Assembly: GCF_022695515.1 (NCBI RefSeq)
Contig: NZ_JALDPT010000019.1
Location: 1-64,000 of the forward strand
DNA length: 64,000 nucleotides
Direction of reading: 5' to 3'
Source of the DNA: Phenylobacterium aquaticum
GTDB taxonomy: Bacteria > Pseudomonadota > Alphaproteobacteria > Caulobacterales > Caulobacteraceae
The translations under genes and the position numbers were made by a program. The first letter of the stretch is position 1, and each line of letters opens with the position of its first letter. Below, piece by piece: positions 47,334-56,249 of the stretch. The notes below the pieces were generated by a model. The model did no database searches. It had not been told where the DNA came from and saw nothing but the letters and a program-made list of their open reading frames with translations.

Positions 47334-48728
47334 ATGAGTGCGACTCCCCCGGTGAAACGGCCCAAATCCCGCAAGGCGCTGAACGCCGCCAATCTGGAGG
47401 CCCTGGGCCCGGAGCGCCTGGCCGCCATCCTGATGGACGAGGCCGACGGCCGGCCGATGATCAAGGGTCGGCTGCGCCTGGAGCTGGCCGCCGCCATGGG
47501 GCCCGAGGCCCTGCAGGACGAGCTCAACAAGCGTCACGAACCCCTGCAGTTCTCCCGCACCCGCATCCACTGGCGAAAGCAGAAGGAGTTTCGGCGCGAC
47601 CTGGAGCTTCAACGTCGAACGATCGTGGGCCCCCTGGCCGAGGCCGATCCGGCCCGGGCGCTGGAGCTGCTCTTGAAGTTCGTGGCCCTGGAGCGGGGCC
47701 TGCTGTCGCGGGCGACTGACGCCAAGGGCGAGATGGCCGACATCTTCTCGACCGCCTTGGCCGACCTGCCAGCCGTCGCCGCACAGGTCGCAACCCCGAT
47801 CCCCGACCTGACCGAGACCCTGATCGATGCGCTCGCCATGGCGCGGGTGGGGGCGGGGGGCGAGGTGGTCGCCGCCTGCCTGCCGGCCCTGGACGCGGCG
47901 GGCGTCGAGCGCCTGCGGGCCCGGATCGAGATGGAATCCGCCCCGCCGCGCCGGGCCAACGCCATCTGGCGCGCGCCCCTGCAGGCGGTGCTGGAGGCCC
48001 AGGGCGATGCGGCGGCCCTGGCCGACAGCTTCTCGGCCGGCGAACAGCTATTGCCCCCGGTCGGCGCCCGGATCGCACGGGCCTATCTGGCGGCGGGCGA
48101 TGTCGACAAGGCCAGGGCGGCGCTCGACCGGTCGGACCCCTATGCCGACGCCGTGGCCGCGGCGCGCCGGCCGGGCGCGGTCGAGCCGGACGCCGGCGAG
48201 ATCGCCTGGGACGCCGCCCGCATCGCGCTGCTGGAGGCCAGCGGTGAGGCCGACGCCGCCCAGGCCCAGCGCTGGGCGAGCTTCGAGCGCGGTCTCACTG
48301 CCCCGGCGCTCCGCGACTATCTCAAGCGCCTTTCCGGCTTCGACGACGTGGTCGCCGAGGACAAGGCCCTGCTGCACGCCCGCATCTATCCGCGTTTCGC
48401 TCCGGCTCTGCGGTTTCTGGTCGACTGGCCCAGCCTGGAGACCGCGTCCGTCCTGGTGCTGGAACGCCGCGAGGACATCGACGCCACCGACCCCCTGCTG
48501 CTGGAGCGCGCCGCCCGCGCCCTGGAAGGCCGCTATCCGCTCGCCGCCATGCTGCTGCTCCGCGCGGCCATCGCCCACGTCGCCCGCTTCGCCCGCCAGG
48601 AATTCTTCGACGACGCCCAGAGGTGGCTCTTAGAAGCGGAGTCGCTGGCGGCGGGGTTGAGCCTGGATGACGAGATCGAGCCGCATGCGGACTTCGCCGC
48701 CCGGATCGCGGGTCATCGGCGGTGGTGA
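47334..48728 (+). CDS. Helical-repeat protein of unknown function (DUF6880-like)
   Basis: 464 aa, almost all alpha-helical by eye, with no signal peptide or membrane span. N-terminus KRPKSRKALNAANLEALGPE; a central run of TPR-like helices (LARAYLAAGDVDKARAAL-type near residue 245); C-terminus RYPLAAMLLLRAAIAHVARF. It resembles proteins annotated as DUF6880 in Caulobacterales, but this is from memory of the family. 41 bp after the AraC gene on the same strand. Role unknown. Confidence 0.75.
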   Translation: MSATPPVKRPKSRKALNAANLEALGPERLAAILMDEADGRPMIKGRLRLELAAAMGPEALQDELNKRHEPLQFSRTRIHWRKQKEFRRDLELQRRTIVGPLAEADPARALELLLKFVALERGLLSRATDAKGEMADIFSTALADLPAVAAQVATPIPDLTETLIDALAMARVGAGGEVVAACLPALDAAGVERLRARIEMESAPPRRANAIWRAPLQAVLEAQGDAAALADSFSAGEQLLPPVGARIARAYLAAGDVDKARAALDRSDPYADAVAAARRPGAVEPDAGEIAWDAARIALLEASGEADAAQAQRWASFERGLTAPALRDYLKRLSGFDDVVAEDKALLHARIYPRFAPALRFLVDWPSLETASVLVLERREDIDATDPLLLERAARALEGRYPLAAMLLLRAAIAHVARFARQEFFDDAQRWLLEAESLAAGLSLDDEIEPHADFAARIAGHRRW

Positions 48729-48807
48729 GCGCGCGCATGTTTATCGTCGCGCGACCTCGGTCCCTTCGCACCGGCTGGCCGCCTAGACTTTCGACCAGAG
48801 GGGTTGG

Positions 48808-49284
48808 GTGCGCATTGAGTCCAATCTGCGGCCGTGGCAACCTTGTGCGGTGAAGGTCACAGCAGACAATTTTGAGCAATTGCGGGCTTGGTTCGAATAC
48901 ATGGGCCGCGAGGCGTTTCCGACTGCATTCGATTCACCCGACACTGATCCTGTCGCAGTCTTGGACCGGCTCGCCGCGACTTCCAAAGCGAAGGCGCGCC
49001 AGGGCCTATCAATGGCGATAGGCGACATCATCGAGATGACGAGCCGTTGGCCAGCGCAAAAGGTCGTGCTGGCCGACCGGCGTTTGCTTGAGGACGGCCT
49101 GCCGAGCCTCTCTGAAATGCGATTGCGCTTCTCCGGGGCAGTTCAGCGGGTCATGCGTCAAGGCCGGATAGCCACCGAGGCGGAATACCATGCTGTCCGG
49201 AATGCGGTTGAGGTGCTGGGGCGGGAAGATGGGCCGCTATGGCGTCTGCTTCTTGCCTATGAGGAGCATCGCCCACGTCATTGA
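48808..49284 (+). CDS. Hypothetical protein with atypical composition
   Basis: 158 aa from GTG 48808, soluble, no recognised domain. Codon use is visibly less GC-biased than in the neighbours (codons such as TTT, AAT, TCA, GCA and ATA are used freely). A charged helical stretch (KAKARQGLSMAIGDIIEMTS) and RLRFSGAVQRVMRQGRIATE are the clearest features. It sits alone between the DUF6880-like gene and the converging Old Yellow Enzyme gene. It may be horizontally acquired. Confidence 0.6.
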   Translation: MRIESNLRPWQPCAVKVTADNFEQLRAWFEYMGREAFPTAFDSPDTDPVAVLDRLAATSKAKARQGLSMAIGDIIEMTSRWPAQKVVLADRRLLEDGLPSLSEMRLRFSGAVQRVMRQGRIATEAEYHAVRNAVEVLGREDGPLWRLLLAYEEHRPRH

Positions 49285-49345
49285 GTATTCGCTGGGGTCG
49301 CGAGCGCCCGAACATGTCGGACCTAGAATTGGCCATCAGCACGCC

Positions 49346-50455
49346 TCACCCACCATCCCCCAGCCCCCCCGCCTCCGCCAGCGTCGGGAAGTCCGTATAG
49401 CCCCGCGCCCCGCCGCCATAGTACGCGGCCCTCGGCGCGTCGATCAGCGGGGCGTTCACCTTCAGCCGCTCGACCAGGTCGGGATTGCCGATGAACGGCC
49501 GGCCGAAGGCGATCAGGTCGGCGGTGTTGTCGCGGCGGGCCTGGAGGGCGAGGTCGCGGTCATAGAGGTTGTTGGCGATGGTCGCGCCCTTGAACAGGCG
49601 GCGCAGCTTCTGCAGGTCGAAGCTGGGTTCGCAGGTGCGTGAAATACCGGTGTCGCCCTCGACCAGGTCCAGCCAGCCGACCTTCAGGTCGTTCAGCCGG
49701 CCGACAAGATAGGTGAACAGGGGCTCGGGATCGCTGTCCCAGGCGTCATAGGCGTGGCCGATGGGGGCCAGGCGCACGGCGACCCGCTCCGGGCCCCAGA
49801 CCTCGATCAGGGCCTCCAGGATCTCGATCATCAGCCGGCAGCGGTTCTCGATCGAACCGCCATAGCGGTCGGTGCGCTTGTTGGTCATGTCGCGGACGAA
49901 GGCGTCGATCAGATAGCTGTGGGCGCCGTGCAGCTCGACCCCGTCGAAGCCGGCCGCCTTGGCGCGGACCGCGGCGCGGTGGAACTGGGCGATGACCTCG
50001 GGGATCTCCTCGAGGGTGAGGGCGCGGGCCTCGTCATAGGGGGCCAGGCCCTTTTCGGTGAACACCTGGCCCTCCTGCTTCATCGCCGTGGGCGCTACCG
50101 GGGCCAAGCCCTGCGGATGCAGGGAGGAATGGCTGAGCCGGCCCGCGTGCCAAAGCTGGCTGAAGATCAGTCCGCCCTTGGCGTGGACCGCGTCGGTGGT
50201 CAGCTTCCAGGCGGCGATGTGGGCGTCGTCATAGAGGCCGGGAATATAGGCCCCTCCGCGCCCCTCCGGCGCCACGGCCGTCGCCTCAGTGATCAAGAGG
50301 CCCGCCGAGGCGCGCTGGGAATAGTAGGTCGCCTGCAGCGGGCCGGGGCTGCCGTCCATGGCCGCCCGCGTCCGGGTGAGCGGCGACAGGACGATGCGGT
50401 TTTGCAAGGTCAGGCCATTGAATTGGCAGGGGTCGAACAGGTCCGTGTCGCTCAT
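49346..50455 (-). CDS. Old Yellow Enzyme family alkene reductase (NemA-like)
   Basis: 369-aa FMN-dependent ene-reductase of the NADPH:2-cyclohexenone / N-ethylmaleimide type. Start ATG 50455 with GGGAGG upstream; the longer frame to 50560 is not homologous. TIM-barrel landmarks: LQNRIVLSPLTRTRA, IFSQLWHAGRLSHSS, GFDGVELHGAHSYLIDAFVR, NKRTDRYGGSIENRCRLMIE and DLIAFGRPFIGNPDLVERLK. Divergent from an SDR gene with a MarR gene beyond, a common electrophile-detoxification arrangement. Confidence 0.92.
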   Translation of the reverse strand: MSDTDLFDPCQFNGLTLQNRIVLSPLTRTRAAMDGSPGPLQATYYSQRASAGLLITEATAVAPEGRGGAYIPGLYDDAHIAAWKLTTDAVHAKGGLIFSQLWHAGRLSHSSLHPQGLAPVAPTAMKQEGQVFTEKGLAPYDEARALTLEEIPEVIAQFHRAAVRAKAAGFDGVELHGAHSYLIDAFVRDMTNKRTDRYGGSIENRCRLMIEILEALIEVWGPERVAVRLAPIGHAYDAWDSDPEPLFTYLVGRLNDLKVGWLDLVEGDTGISRTCEPSFDLQKLRRLFKGATIANNLYDRDLALQARRDNTADLIAFGRPFIGNPDLVERLKVNAPLIDAPRAAYYGGGARGYTDFPTLAEAGGLGDGG

Positions 50456-50618
50456 GGCGCGCCTCCCAGGCTCTTGTTGCGGTGAGCTTGCCCGCTTCCC
50501 CAGGGACAGATGCAAGCCTGTCCTTGGGTCATGATTGACAGGGCCCGCCCTGGCGCACACGCAGGAGCGAACAAGGCCCGCCCGCCAAGAGGCCGGGCCC
50601 AGACCGGGAGCCCGCGCC

Positions 50619-51392
50619 GTGACCTATCCGACCCCCAATGTCTCCACCGACCTGACCGGCCAGACAGCCCTGATCACCGGCGCCTCCTCGGGCCTGGGCG
50701 TCCGCTTCGCCAAGGTGCTGGCGGCCTGCGGCGCCAAGGTCGCCCTGACAGCGCGGCGCACCGACCGCCTGGAGGCGCTCGCCGCCGAGATCCGCGCCGA
50801 GGGCGGGGAGGCCATCGCCCTGGCGCTCGACGTCACCGACGCTGACCAGCTGCTGGCCGTGGTCGGCAAGGCCGAGGAGGCCCTGGGGCCGGTGACCATC
50901 CTGGTCAACAACGCCGGCATCCCCGACGCCCAGCGGGCGGTCAAGATGTCGGTCGACCTGATCGACCAAGTGATCGGGGTGAACCTTCGGGCGCCCTATA
51001 TTCTCTCCTGCGAGGTGGCGCGCCGGCTGATCGCGGCCAAGACGCCGGGCCGTATCGTCAACATCGCCTCGGTGGCCGCCTTCGAATACAGCGGCAACGG
51101 CGCGGCGCTCTATTCCATCACCAAGTCGGCGGTGGTGCGCATGACCGAGGCCCTGGCCGTCGAGTGGTCGAGCGCCCGGATCAATGTCAACGCCATCGCG
51201 CCCGGCGCCTTCGCCTCGGAAATGATGGACGGCATGCTGAAGCGGGTGGGGGACATCTCCCAGCACTTCCCCCGCAAGCGGCTCGGCGACCCGGCCCAGC
51301 TGGACTCGACCCTGCGCTATCTGGTCTCGCCGGCCTCGGACTTCGTCACCGGCGCCACGATCCGGGTCGATGACGGCCAGAGCGGCCGCTAG
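50619..51392 (+). CDS. Short-chain dehydrogenase/reductase
   Basis: 257 aa. GTG 50619 is taken as start (VTYPTPNVSTDLTGQTALIT) with GGGAG 9 nt upstream; the frame from 50535 adds a basic stretch without homology. Nucleotide motif TGASSGLG, structural NNAG, catalytic Ser (NIASVAAF) and YSITK (Tyr-x-x-x-Lys), and a C-terminal GATIRVDDGQ. NAD(P)-dependent; the substrate is not predictable. Divergent from the ene-reductase, with a MarR gene 86 bp downstream. Confidence 0.9.
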   Translation: MTYPTPNVSTDLTGQTALITGASSGLGVRFAKVLAACGAKVALTARRTDRLEALAAEIRAEGGEAIALALDVTDADQLLAVVGKAEEALGPVTILVNNAGIPDAQRAVKMSVDLIDQVIGVNLRAPYILSCEVARRLIAAKTPGRIVNIASVAAFEYSGNGAALYSITKSAVVRMTEALAVEWSSARINVNAIAPGAFASEMMDGMLKRVGDISQHFPRKRLGDPAQLDSTLRYLVSPASDFVTGATIRVDDGQSGR

Positions 51393-51478
51393 GGTTTGGC
51401 CCTGAGGTCGGGTCGGGCTTGCGCCCGGACCCGGCCGCCATCCATATGCGCGACGAACTCGGGCATGGAGTGCGTGCT

Positions 51479-51949
51479 ATGGCGACAGACGGCAAGATGG
51501 CGGAGGCGGGCGCGGACCCCCTGCGCCTGGAGTCCCAGCTCTGCTTCGCGCTCTACAGCGCCAGCAATCTCATGACCCGGGTCTACCGGCCGCTGCTGCA
51601 GCCGCTGGGCCTGACCTATCTGCAATATCTGGCCCTGCTGGCCCTGTGGGAGCAGGCGCCCCAGACCTTTGGGGATCTGGCCCGTCGGCTGGGGCTGGAT
51701 TCCGGCACCCTGACGCCGCTGTTCAAGCGCATGGAGGCCGCCGGCCTGATCACCCGCACCCGGGACCTGGCCGACGAGCGGCGCGTGACCATCGATCTGA
51801 CCGCCAAGGGCCGCGAGCTGAAGGCCCGGGCCCAGGCCGTGCCGCCGGCCGTGGTCTCGCAGATCCCGATCCCGCTGGAGGATCTCGCCGCGCTGAAGGC
51901 CCAGGTCGAACGCCTGGTCGGCGGCCTGCGGGTGGCCGAGAGCGCCTAG
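51479..51949 (+). CDS. MarR family regulator (OhrR-like)
   Basis: 156 aa starting ATG 51479 with GGAG upstream (an ATG at 51446 is possible). The opening LRLESQLCFALYSASNLMTR holds the Cys at the position of the redox-sensing Cys of OhrR; the wing is DSGTLTPLFKRMEAAGLITR and RDLADERRVTIDLT. It probably senses organic peroxide or electrophiles and may control the SDR and ene-reductase. The last 4 bp overlap the converging Moco gene. Confidence 0.87.
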   Translation: MATDGKMAEAGADPLRLESQLCFALYSASNLMTRVYRPLLQPLGLTYLQYLALLALWEQAPQTFGDLARRLGLDSGTLTPLFKRMEAAGLITRTRDLADERRVTIDLTAKGRELKARAQAVPPAVVSQIPIPLEDLAALKAQVERLVGGLRVAESA

Positions 51950-52722
51950 ATCCCCGCGTACCACTGATAGCCGCGGTCTTCCCAATAGCCGCCCTTGCCC
52001 TGGCCGAGCTTGGCGAAGCTGTCGATCAGCTCGATGCGCATGACGTACTTGGCCATCTTGTAGCCGAGCTGGCGCTCCAGCCTCAGGCGGATCGGCGCGC
52101 CATGGGCGACCGGCAGGGGCTGGTTGTTCATCTCATAGGCCAGGATGGTCTGGGGGTGGTGGGCGTCGGCCAGGTCGATGGTCTCGTAATAGTCGCCGGT
52201 GCCGTCGAGGGTCAGCTCCAGGGTGTCGGCGCAGAAGAAGGCGACATACTTGGCCTGGGGCTTCACCCCGGCGCGGTCGAGCAGAGGGCCGAGCGTCGCG
52301 CCCTTCCACTTGGCGATGCTGGACCAGCCTTCGACGCAGTCGTGGCGGGTCACCTGGCTGCGGGCCGGCGCCTGGCGCAGTTCGTCGAGCGACAGGCTCA
52401 AGGGGCGCTCCACCAGGCCGCCGATCTCCAGGCGCCAGGCCTTGAAGCCGTCGGCGACGTGGGCCTGATAGTCCTCGCTGTCAGGATTGGTGGTGCCATT
52501 GGCGCGGAAGTCCGGGGCGATGGCGCTCTCCGGATATTCGCGGGCCAGAGCGTTGCGGCCGAGCAGCAGGCGCTGGACGTGGAAGTTCATCCCCTCGGCG
52601 AGGTTCAGGCGCTCATTGACCTGGGGCGAGGCGGCGAGCTTGTCGCAGGCGGCGAGGCCCGTGGCCGCGCCGGTCAGGGCGCCGCCGAGCAAGAGGCGGC
52701 GGGTGGGATCGGAACCGCTCAT
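51946..52722 (-). CDS. Sulfite-oxidase-family molybdopterin oxidoreductase, Tat-exported
   Basis: 258 aa. Twin-arginine leader with lipobox-like end (PTRRLLLGGALTGAATGLAA, Cys26). The molybdenum-ligating Cys is in QVTRHDCVEGWSS, and the cofactor region includes AHHPQTILAYEMNNQPLPVA and GAPIRLRLERQLGYKMAKYV. Periplasmic enzyme, probably passing electrons to or from the cytochrome b encoded just upstream (4-bp overlap). It is related to SorA/YedY-type enzymes; the substrate (sulfite, sulfoxide or other) is undetermined. Confidence 0.9.
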   Translation of the reverse strand: MSGSDPTRRLLLGGALTGAATGLAACDKLAASPQVNERLNLAEGMNFHVQRLLLGRNALAREYPESAIAPDFRANGTTNPDSEDYQAHVADGFKAWRLEIGGLVERPLSLSLDELRQAPARSQVTRHDCVEGWSSIAKWKGATLGPLLDRAGVKPQAKYVAFFCADTLELTLDGTGDYYETIDLADAHHPQTILAYEMNNQPLPVAHGAPIRLRLERQLGYKMAKYVMRIELIDSFAKLGQGKGGYWEDRGYQWYAGI

Positions 52723-53555
52723 GGCTTTTCCCTGCGGATGACGAACCAGCCGGTCAGGATCGAGCGCATCTCGTTCACCGGCCCGGCGGCGATGACCATG
52801 GCCACATGCACGACGAAGAAGCTCACCAGGCCCGAGGCGACGAGGAAGTGGATCGTGCGGGCCGACTGCCGCCCCCCGAACAGATCGGCCAGGACGGGGA
52901 GGCGGGCGTACATGGCCGGCGACATGACGAGGCCTGTCAGCAGCATCAGGGGCAGCAGGCCGAAGATCACCGCCAGATAGGCGAGCTTCTGCAGGATGTT
53001 GTAGTCGCGGGCCTCCTCGCCATGGGCGAAGCGCAGGCGCAGGTGGTCCAGGACCGAGCGGCCGAGGCCGCGCAGCTCCTCACGAGTGGGCTTCAGCATC
53101 GCCCGGGTCCGGCCTGTGCCGAGCGCGAAGCCCAGATAGATCAGGCCGTTGATCACCAGCACCCAGGCGAAGGCGAAGTGCCAGCGGCGGCCGGCGCCCA
53201 GGTCCAGATAGCCGGGCAGGGTGGCCCAGCTCGGGAAGGCGCGGGCCTGCAGCTGGTCGCCGCCGGACTTGGACGCCCCAAGAACGCCCGTGGTGTCGAG
53301 CCGGGCGCCCGCCACCGTCAGCTGGCCTTTCAGATCGCCGTTCGCCGCCGTAGTCGCCTCGATCGCCGCGAACGGCCGGTCGAAGTGCGAGACCTCGCCC
53401 CAGTAGAAGGCCGGGTGGGCGTTGAGGATCTGCAGGCCGCTGAGCAGCAGCACGAGCAGGCAGAGCGCATTGACCCAGTGGGTGGCGCGCACCAGCAGGG
53501 GATGGCGATAGATCGCCGTCACCCCCTTGGATGTGCGTTCGCGAACCTCGGTCAT
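52719..53555 (-). CDS. Cytochrome b561-type membrane subunit
   Basis: 278 aa with four main membrane spans (ALCLLVLLLSGLQILNAHPA; WHFAFAWVLVINGLIYLGFA; LAYLAVIFGLLPLMLLTGLV; TIHFLVASGLVSFFVVHVAM). Heme-ligand His candidates are HPLLVRATHW, RRWHFAF, ARTIHFL and VVHVAMV. It matches Ni/Fe-hydrogenase / thiosulfate-reductase cytochrome b proteins and, being coupled to the Moco gene, is its likely quinone-linked electron partner. Confidence 0.9.
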   Translation of the reverse strand: MTEVRERTSKGVTAIYRHPLLVRATHWVNALCLLVLLLSGLQILNAHPAFYWGEVSHFDRPFAAIEATTAANGDLKGQLTVAGARLDTTGVLGASKSGGDQLQARAFPSWATLPGYLDLGAGRRWHFAFAWVLVINGLIYLGFALGTGRTRAMLKPTREELRGLGRSVLDHLRLRFAHGEEARDYNILQKLAYLAVIFGLLPLMLLTGLVMSPAMYARLPVLADLFGGRQSARTIHFLVASGLVSFFVVHVAMVIAAGPVNEMRSILTGWFVIRREKP

Positions 53556-53579
53556 CTGCGCCCTCCCGTTTCGTCCGCC

Positions 53580-54191
53580 TTACATCGGCGGCGCGGAGCC
53601 CTTGTCGCCCACGGCCACCGCGCCGGTGATCAGACCGCCGCCCGGCTTCGGGAAGGCCATCAGGAACACCTTAGCGCCCGGCTTGACCATGGTGCGGTCG
53701 CCATTTGTGATCTGCACCACCGGCACCTTGGCCGGGACCACGATCTTGCGCTGGCCGGTGGGATAGCTGACCTGCAGCTCCTGGCCCTTGGCGCCGGCGG
53801 TCACCTTGCCGACCGTGCCATTGGTCATCATCGAACCCTTGCGCAGGTTCCAGGCGTAGTGGCCCTCGCCGATCTTCACGCCGGGCGGGAAGACGTGGAC
53901 TTCCAGCGACTTGCCCGAGCCGTCGGCCTGGGGGATCTCGGAGGTGCCGATGAAGCTGCCTTCCTTGATCTCGCTGATCGCGACGGGCTTGGTCACCTGG
54001 ACCGACCAGTCGGGGGTCAGGTCGATGCTGAGCGGACCGCCGGTCTTCTGCTTAATGGTCAGCTGGGTGGCGCTGATCGCGCTGACCTGGCCGCGGATGG
54101 CCTGGGGACCGGCGGGCGGCGGAGCCTGGGCGGCGGCGGCGGTGCTGAGGGCCGCGAAGGCGGCGATGAGAGCCAACTTCATACAGTTCAT
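53580..54191 (-). CDS. Exported protein of unknown function, beta-rich (DUF5666-like)
   Basis: 203 aa with a signal peptide (MKLALIAAFAALSTAAAAQA; start at 54191 or the ATG three codons later). The mature part looks like two small beta-barrel modules (IRGQVSAISATQLTIKQKTG; GTVGKVTAGAKGQELQVSYP), as in periplasmic DUF5666/OB-like proteins. It is 24 bp upstream of the cytochrome b gene on the same strand, so it may be an accessory of that redox system. Function not known. Confidence 0.7.
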   Translation of the reverse strand: MNCMKLALIAAFAALSTAAAAQAPPPAGPQAIRGQVSAISATQLTIKQKTGGPLSIDLTPDWSVQVTKPVAISEIKEGSFIGTSEIPQADGSGKSLEVHVFPPGVKIGEGHYAWNLRKGSMMTNGTVGKVTAGAKGQELQVSYPTGQRKIVVPAKVPVVQITNGDRTMVKPGAKVFLMAFPKPGGGLITGAVAVGDKGSAPPM

Positions 54192-54270
54192 GAACAGGTC
54201 CTTCTAAGGGGGCGCCGCCGGGCGGCTGACCATGAATTGCACGTTATTTAATCGTATGCAATCGACCTGA

Positions 54271-54291
54271 CTTGACCTCCCCAAGGTCAAG
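54271..54291. promoter_or_regulatory. MerR-type dyad operator
   Basis: Perfect inverted repeat CTTGACCT-CCCCA-AGGTCAAG that includes a TTGACC -35 element, the form seen at MerR-family promoters. It lies 40 bp before the GST gene at 54332 and after the exported-protein gene on the other strand. No MerR gene is in the window. Confidence 0.55.
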
Positions 54292-54331
54292 ACCGACCTG
54301 ATGGGGCGACTTCAATCAAGGACGCCGCCCC

Positions 54332-54982
54332 ATGACCGCTCCCCTCGTCGTCCACCACCTCGGGATCTCCCAGTCCGAGCGGATCGTCTGGCTCTGCGAG
54401 GAGCTGGAAATCCCCTATGAACTGAAGGTCTACCAGCGCGATCCGGTCACCCGCCTGGCGCCCGCCGAGTACAAGGCGCTGCATCCCATGGGGGTCGCGC
54501 CGGTGATCACCGACGCCGGACGGACCCTGGGCGAGTCGGGGGCGATCGTCGACTACATCATCGGCCGCTACGGCCAGGGCCGGCTGGCGGTCGCAGCCGA
54601 TCAGCCGAACTACGCCGACTATGTCTTCTGGCTGCACTTCGCCAACGGCTCGTTCGTGGCGACCGAGATGCTGGGCCTGGTGGCCAATGCGCTCGGCGTG
54701 CCCGCCGATCATCCCGGCCGCGGCTTCATGAACGCCCGCTCGGAACGGGTCTATGACATGGTCGAGCAGCGACTGGGCGAGACCCAGTATTTCGCGGGCG
54801 ACGCGCTCACCGCCGCCGACATCATGATGGTCTTCGCGCTCACCACCATGCGCATGTTCACGCCCAAGGACCTCTCGGGCTTCCCCAACATCCTCGCCTA
54901 TCTCCAGCGCATCGGCGCGCGGCCGGCCTATCGCCGGGCCATGGAGAAGGGCGATCCCGGCCTGCCGCCGCTGCTCACCTGA
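54332..54982 (+). CDS. Glutathione S-transferase
   Basis: 216 aa, standard GST size. N-terminal domain VHHLGISQSERIVWLCEELE with a Ser at the catalytic position, cis-Pro region MGVAPVITDAGRTLGESGAI; C-terminal helices with QYFAGDALTAADIMMVFALT. Followed 39 bp later by a medium-chain reductase on the same strand. Promoter probably at the MerR-type dyad, suggesting induction by redox or electrophile stress. Confidence 0.92.
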   Translation: MTAPLVVHHLGISQSERIVWLCEELEIPYELKVYQRDPVTRLAPAEYKALHPMGVAPVITDAGRTLGESGAIVDYIIGRYGQGRLAVAADQPNYADYVFWLHFANGSFVATEMLGLVANALGVPADHPGRGFMNARSERVYDMVEQRLGETQYFAGDALTAADIMMVFALTTMRMFTPKDLSGFPNILAYLQRIGARPAYRRAMEKGDPGLPPLLT

Positions 54983-55021
54983 TCCATTCCACACCTCCGA
55001 CCCCGCTGAAGGATACGCCCC

Positions 55022-56026
55022 ATGAAAGTCGCCGCCGTCAAAGCCCCGGGCGGGCTCGACAAGATCGTCATCGAGGACCGCGCCCAGCCGGTCGCCGGAC
55101 CCGGCCAGGTGCTGGTCCGCGTCCGCGCCAGCTCGCTCAACTTCCATGACTTCGCCGTGGTCGCCGGCATGATCCCCGCCGCCGATGGCCGCATCCCCAT
55201 GTCCGACGGGGCCGGCGAGGTGGTCGCAGTGGGCGAGGGCGTCACGACCTGGAAGGTCGGCGACCAGGTGCTCTCGACCTTCTTCCCCAACTGGCCGGCC
55301 GGCGCGCCCGTGCTGGAGCGCCTGCTGGGCGTGCCCGGCGACCAGGCCGACGGCTTCGCGGCGGAATATGTCGCTTCGCCTGCCACCGCCTTCACCCGCA
55401 TCCCCAAGGGCTGGACCCTGGAGGAAGCCTCGACCCTGCCCTGCGCGGCCCTGACCGCTTGGCGCGCCCTGATCGTCGAGGCCAAGATCAAGCCGGGCGA
55501 CGTGGTCCTGACCCAGGGTACGGGCGGCGTCTCGATCTTCGCCTTGCAGTTGGCCAAGGCGGCCGGCGCGACGGTCATCGCCACCTCCTCCTCGGCCGAG
55601 AAGCTGGCGCGCCTGAAGGATCTCGGGGCCGACCACCTGATCAACTACAAGGACGATCCGGCCTGGGGCCAGACGGCGGCCAAGCTCACCGGCGGTCGCG
55701 GGGTCGACGCGGTGGTCGAGATCGGCGGGCCGGGCACCATGAACCAGTCCCTGCACGCCTCGAAGATCGGCGGCCATATCTCGCTGATCGGCGTGCTGAC
55801 CGGGGTCTCCGGCGAGATCGCCACGGCGCTCGCCATGTCCAAGAACATCACCATCAAGGGCGTGACCGTCGGCTCCCGCCAGGAGCAGGAGGAGATGATC
55901 GCCGCCATCGAGGCCAACGGCATCAAGCCGGTGATCGATTCCACCTATCCGCTGGACCAGATCGCGGCGGCCTTCGCCCACCAGATCTCGCAGAAGCACT
56001 TCGGGAAGATCTGCCTGTCGATCTGA
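55022..56026 (+). CDS. Zinc-free medium-chain quinone oxidoreductase-like reductase
   Basis: 334 aa MDR-family NAD(P)H-dependent enzyme. N-terminal GroES-like domain (VRASSLNFHDFAVVAGMIPA) lacks the catalytic zinc Cys of alcohol dehydrogenases, so a quinone or enone reductase is likelier. Rossmann site DVVLTQGTGGVSIFALQLAK; LGADHLINYKDDPAWGQTAA. Probably co-transcribed with the GST upstream in an electrophile-response unit. Confidence 0.9.
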   Translation: MKVAAVKAPGGLDKIVIEDRAQPVAGPGQVLVRVRASSLNFHDFAVVAGMIPAADGRIPMSDGAGEVVAVGEGVTTWKVGDQVLSTFFPNWPAGAPVLERLLGVPGDQADGFAAEYVASPATAFTRIPKGWTLEEASTLPCAALTAWRALIVEAKIKPGDVVLTQGTGGVSIFALQLAKAAGATVIATSSSAEKLARLKDLGADHLINYKDDPAWGQTAAKLTGGRGVDAVVEIGGPGTMNQSLHASKIGGHISLIGVLTGVSGEIATALAMSKNITIKGVTVGSRQEQEEMIAAIEANGIKPVIDSTYPLDQIAAAFAHQISQKHFGKICLSI

Positions 56027-56044
56027 GGCGGCGTTGCAGCGCTT

Positions 56045-56182
56045 TAGCCCTCTCCCCGTTCACGGGGAGAGGGTTGGGTGAGGGGTCCTTGCTGGCTCGC
56101 CACCTCACCTGAACCGCAAAAAGACGCCCCGCTTCGCGGCGCGCCCCTCACCCTTCCCTCTCCCCGCAAGCGGGGCGAGGGT
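56045..56182. repeat. bilateral palindromic repeat, copy E
   Basis: Left CCCTCTCCCCGTTCACGGGG then AGAGGGTTGGGTGAGGGG; right GCCCCTCACCCTTCCCTCTC then CCCGCAAGCGGGGCGAGGG; core GCCCCGCTTCGCGGCGC. Lies between the MDR reductase and the aldehyde dehydrogenase gene, in the latter's 5' region. Same family as A, B and C. Confidence 0.7.
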
Positions 56183-56249
56183 GGGAGGCTTGAAGTCCCA
56201 GCCGCCACCCAGCACTTGACCCGGGCCCCGCCCGGGCGAGGATCGCGGC

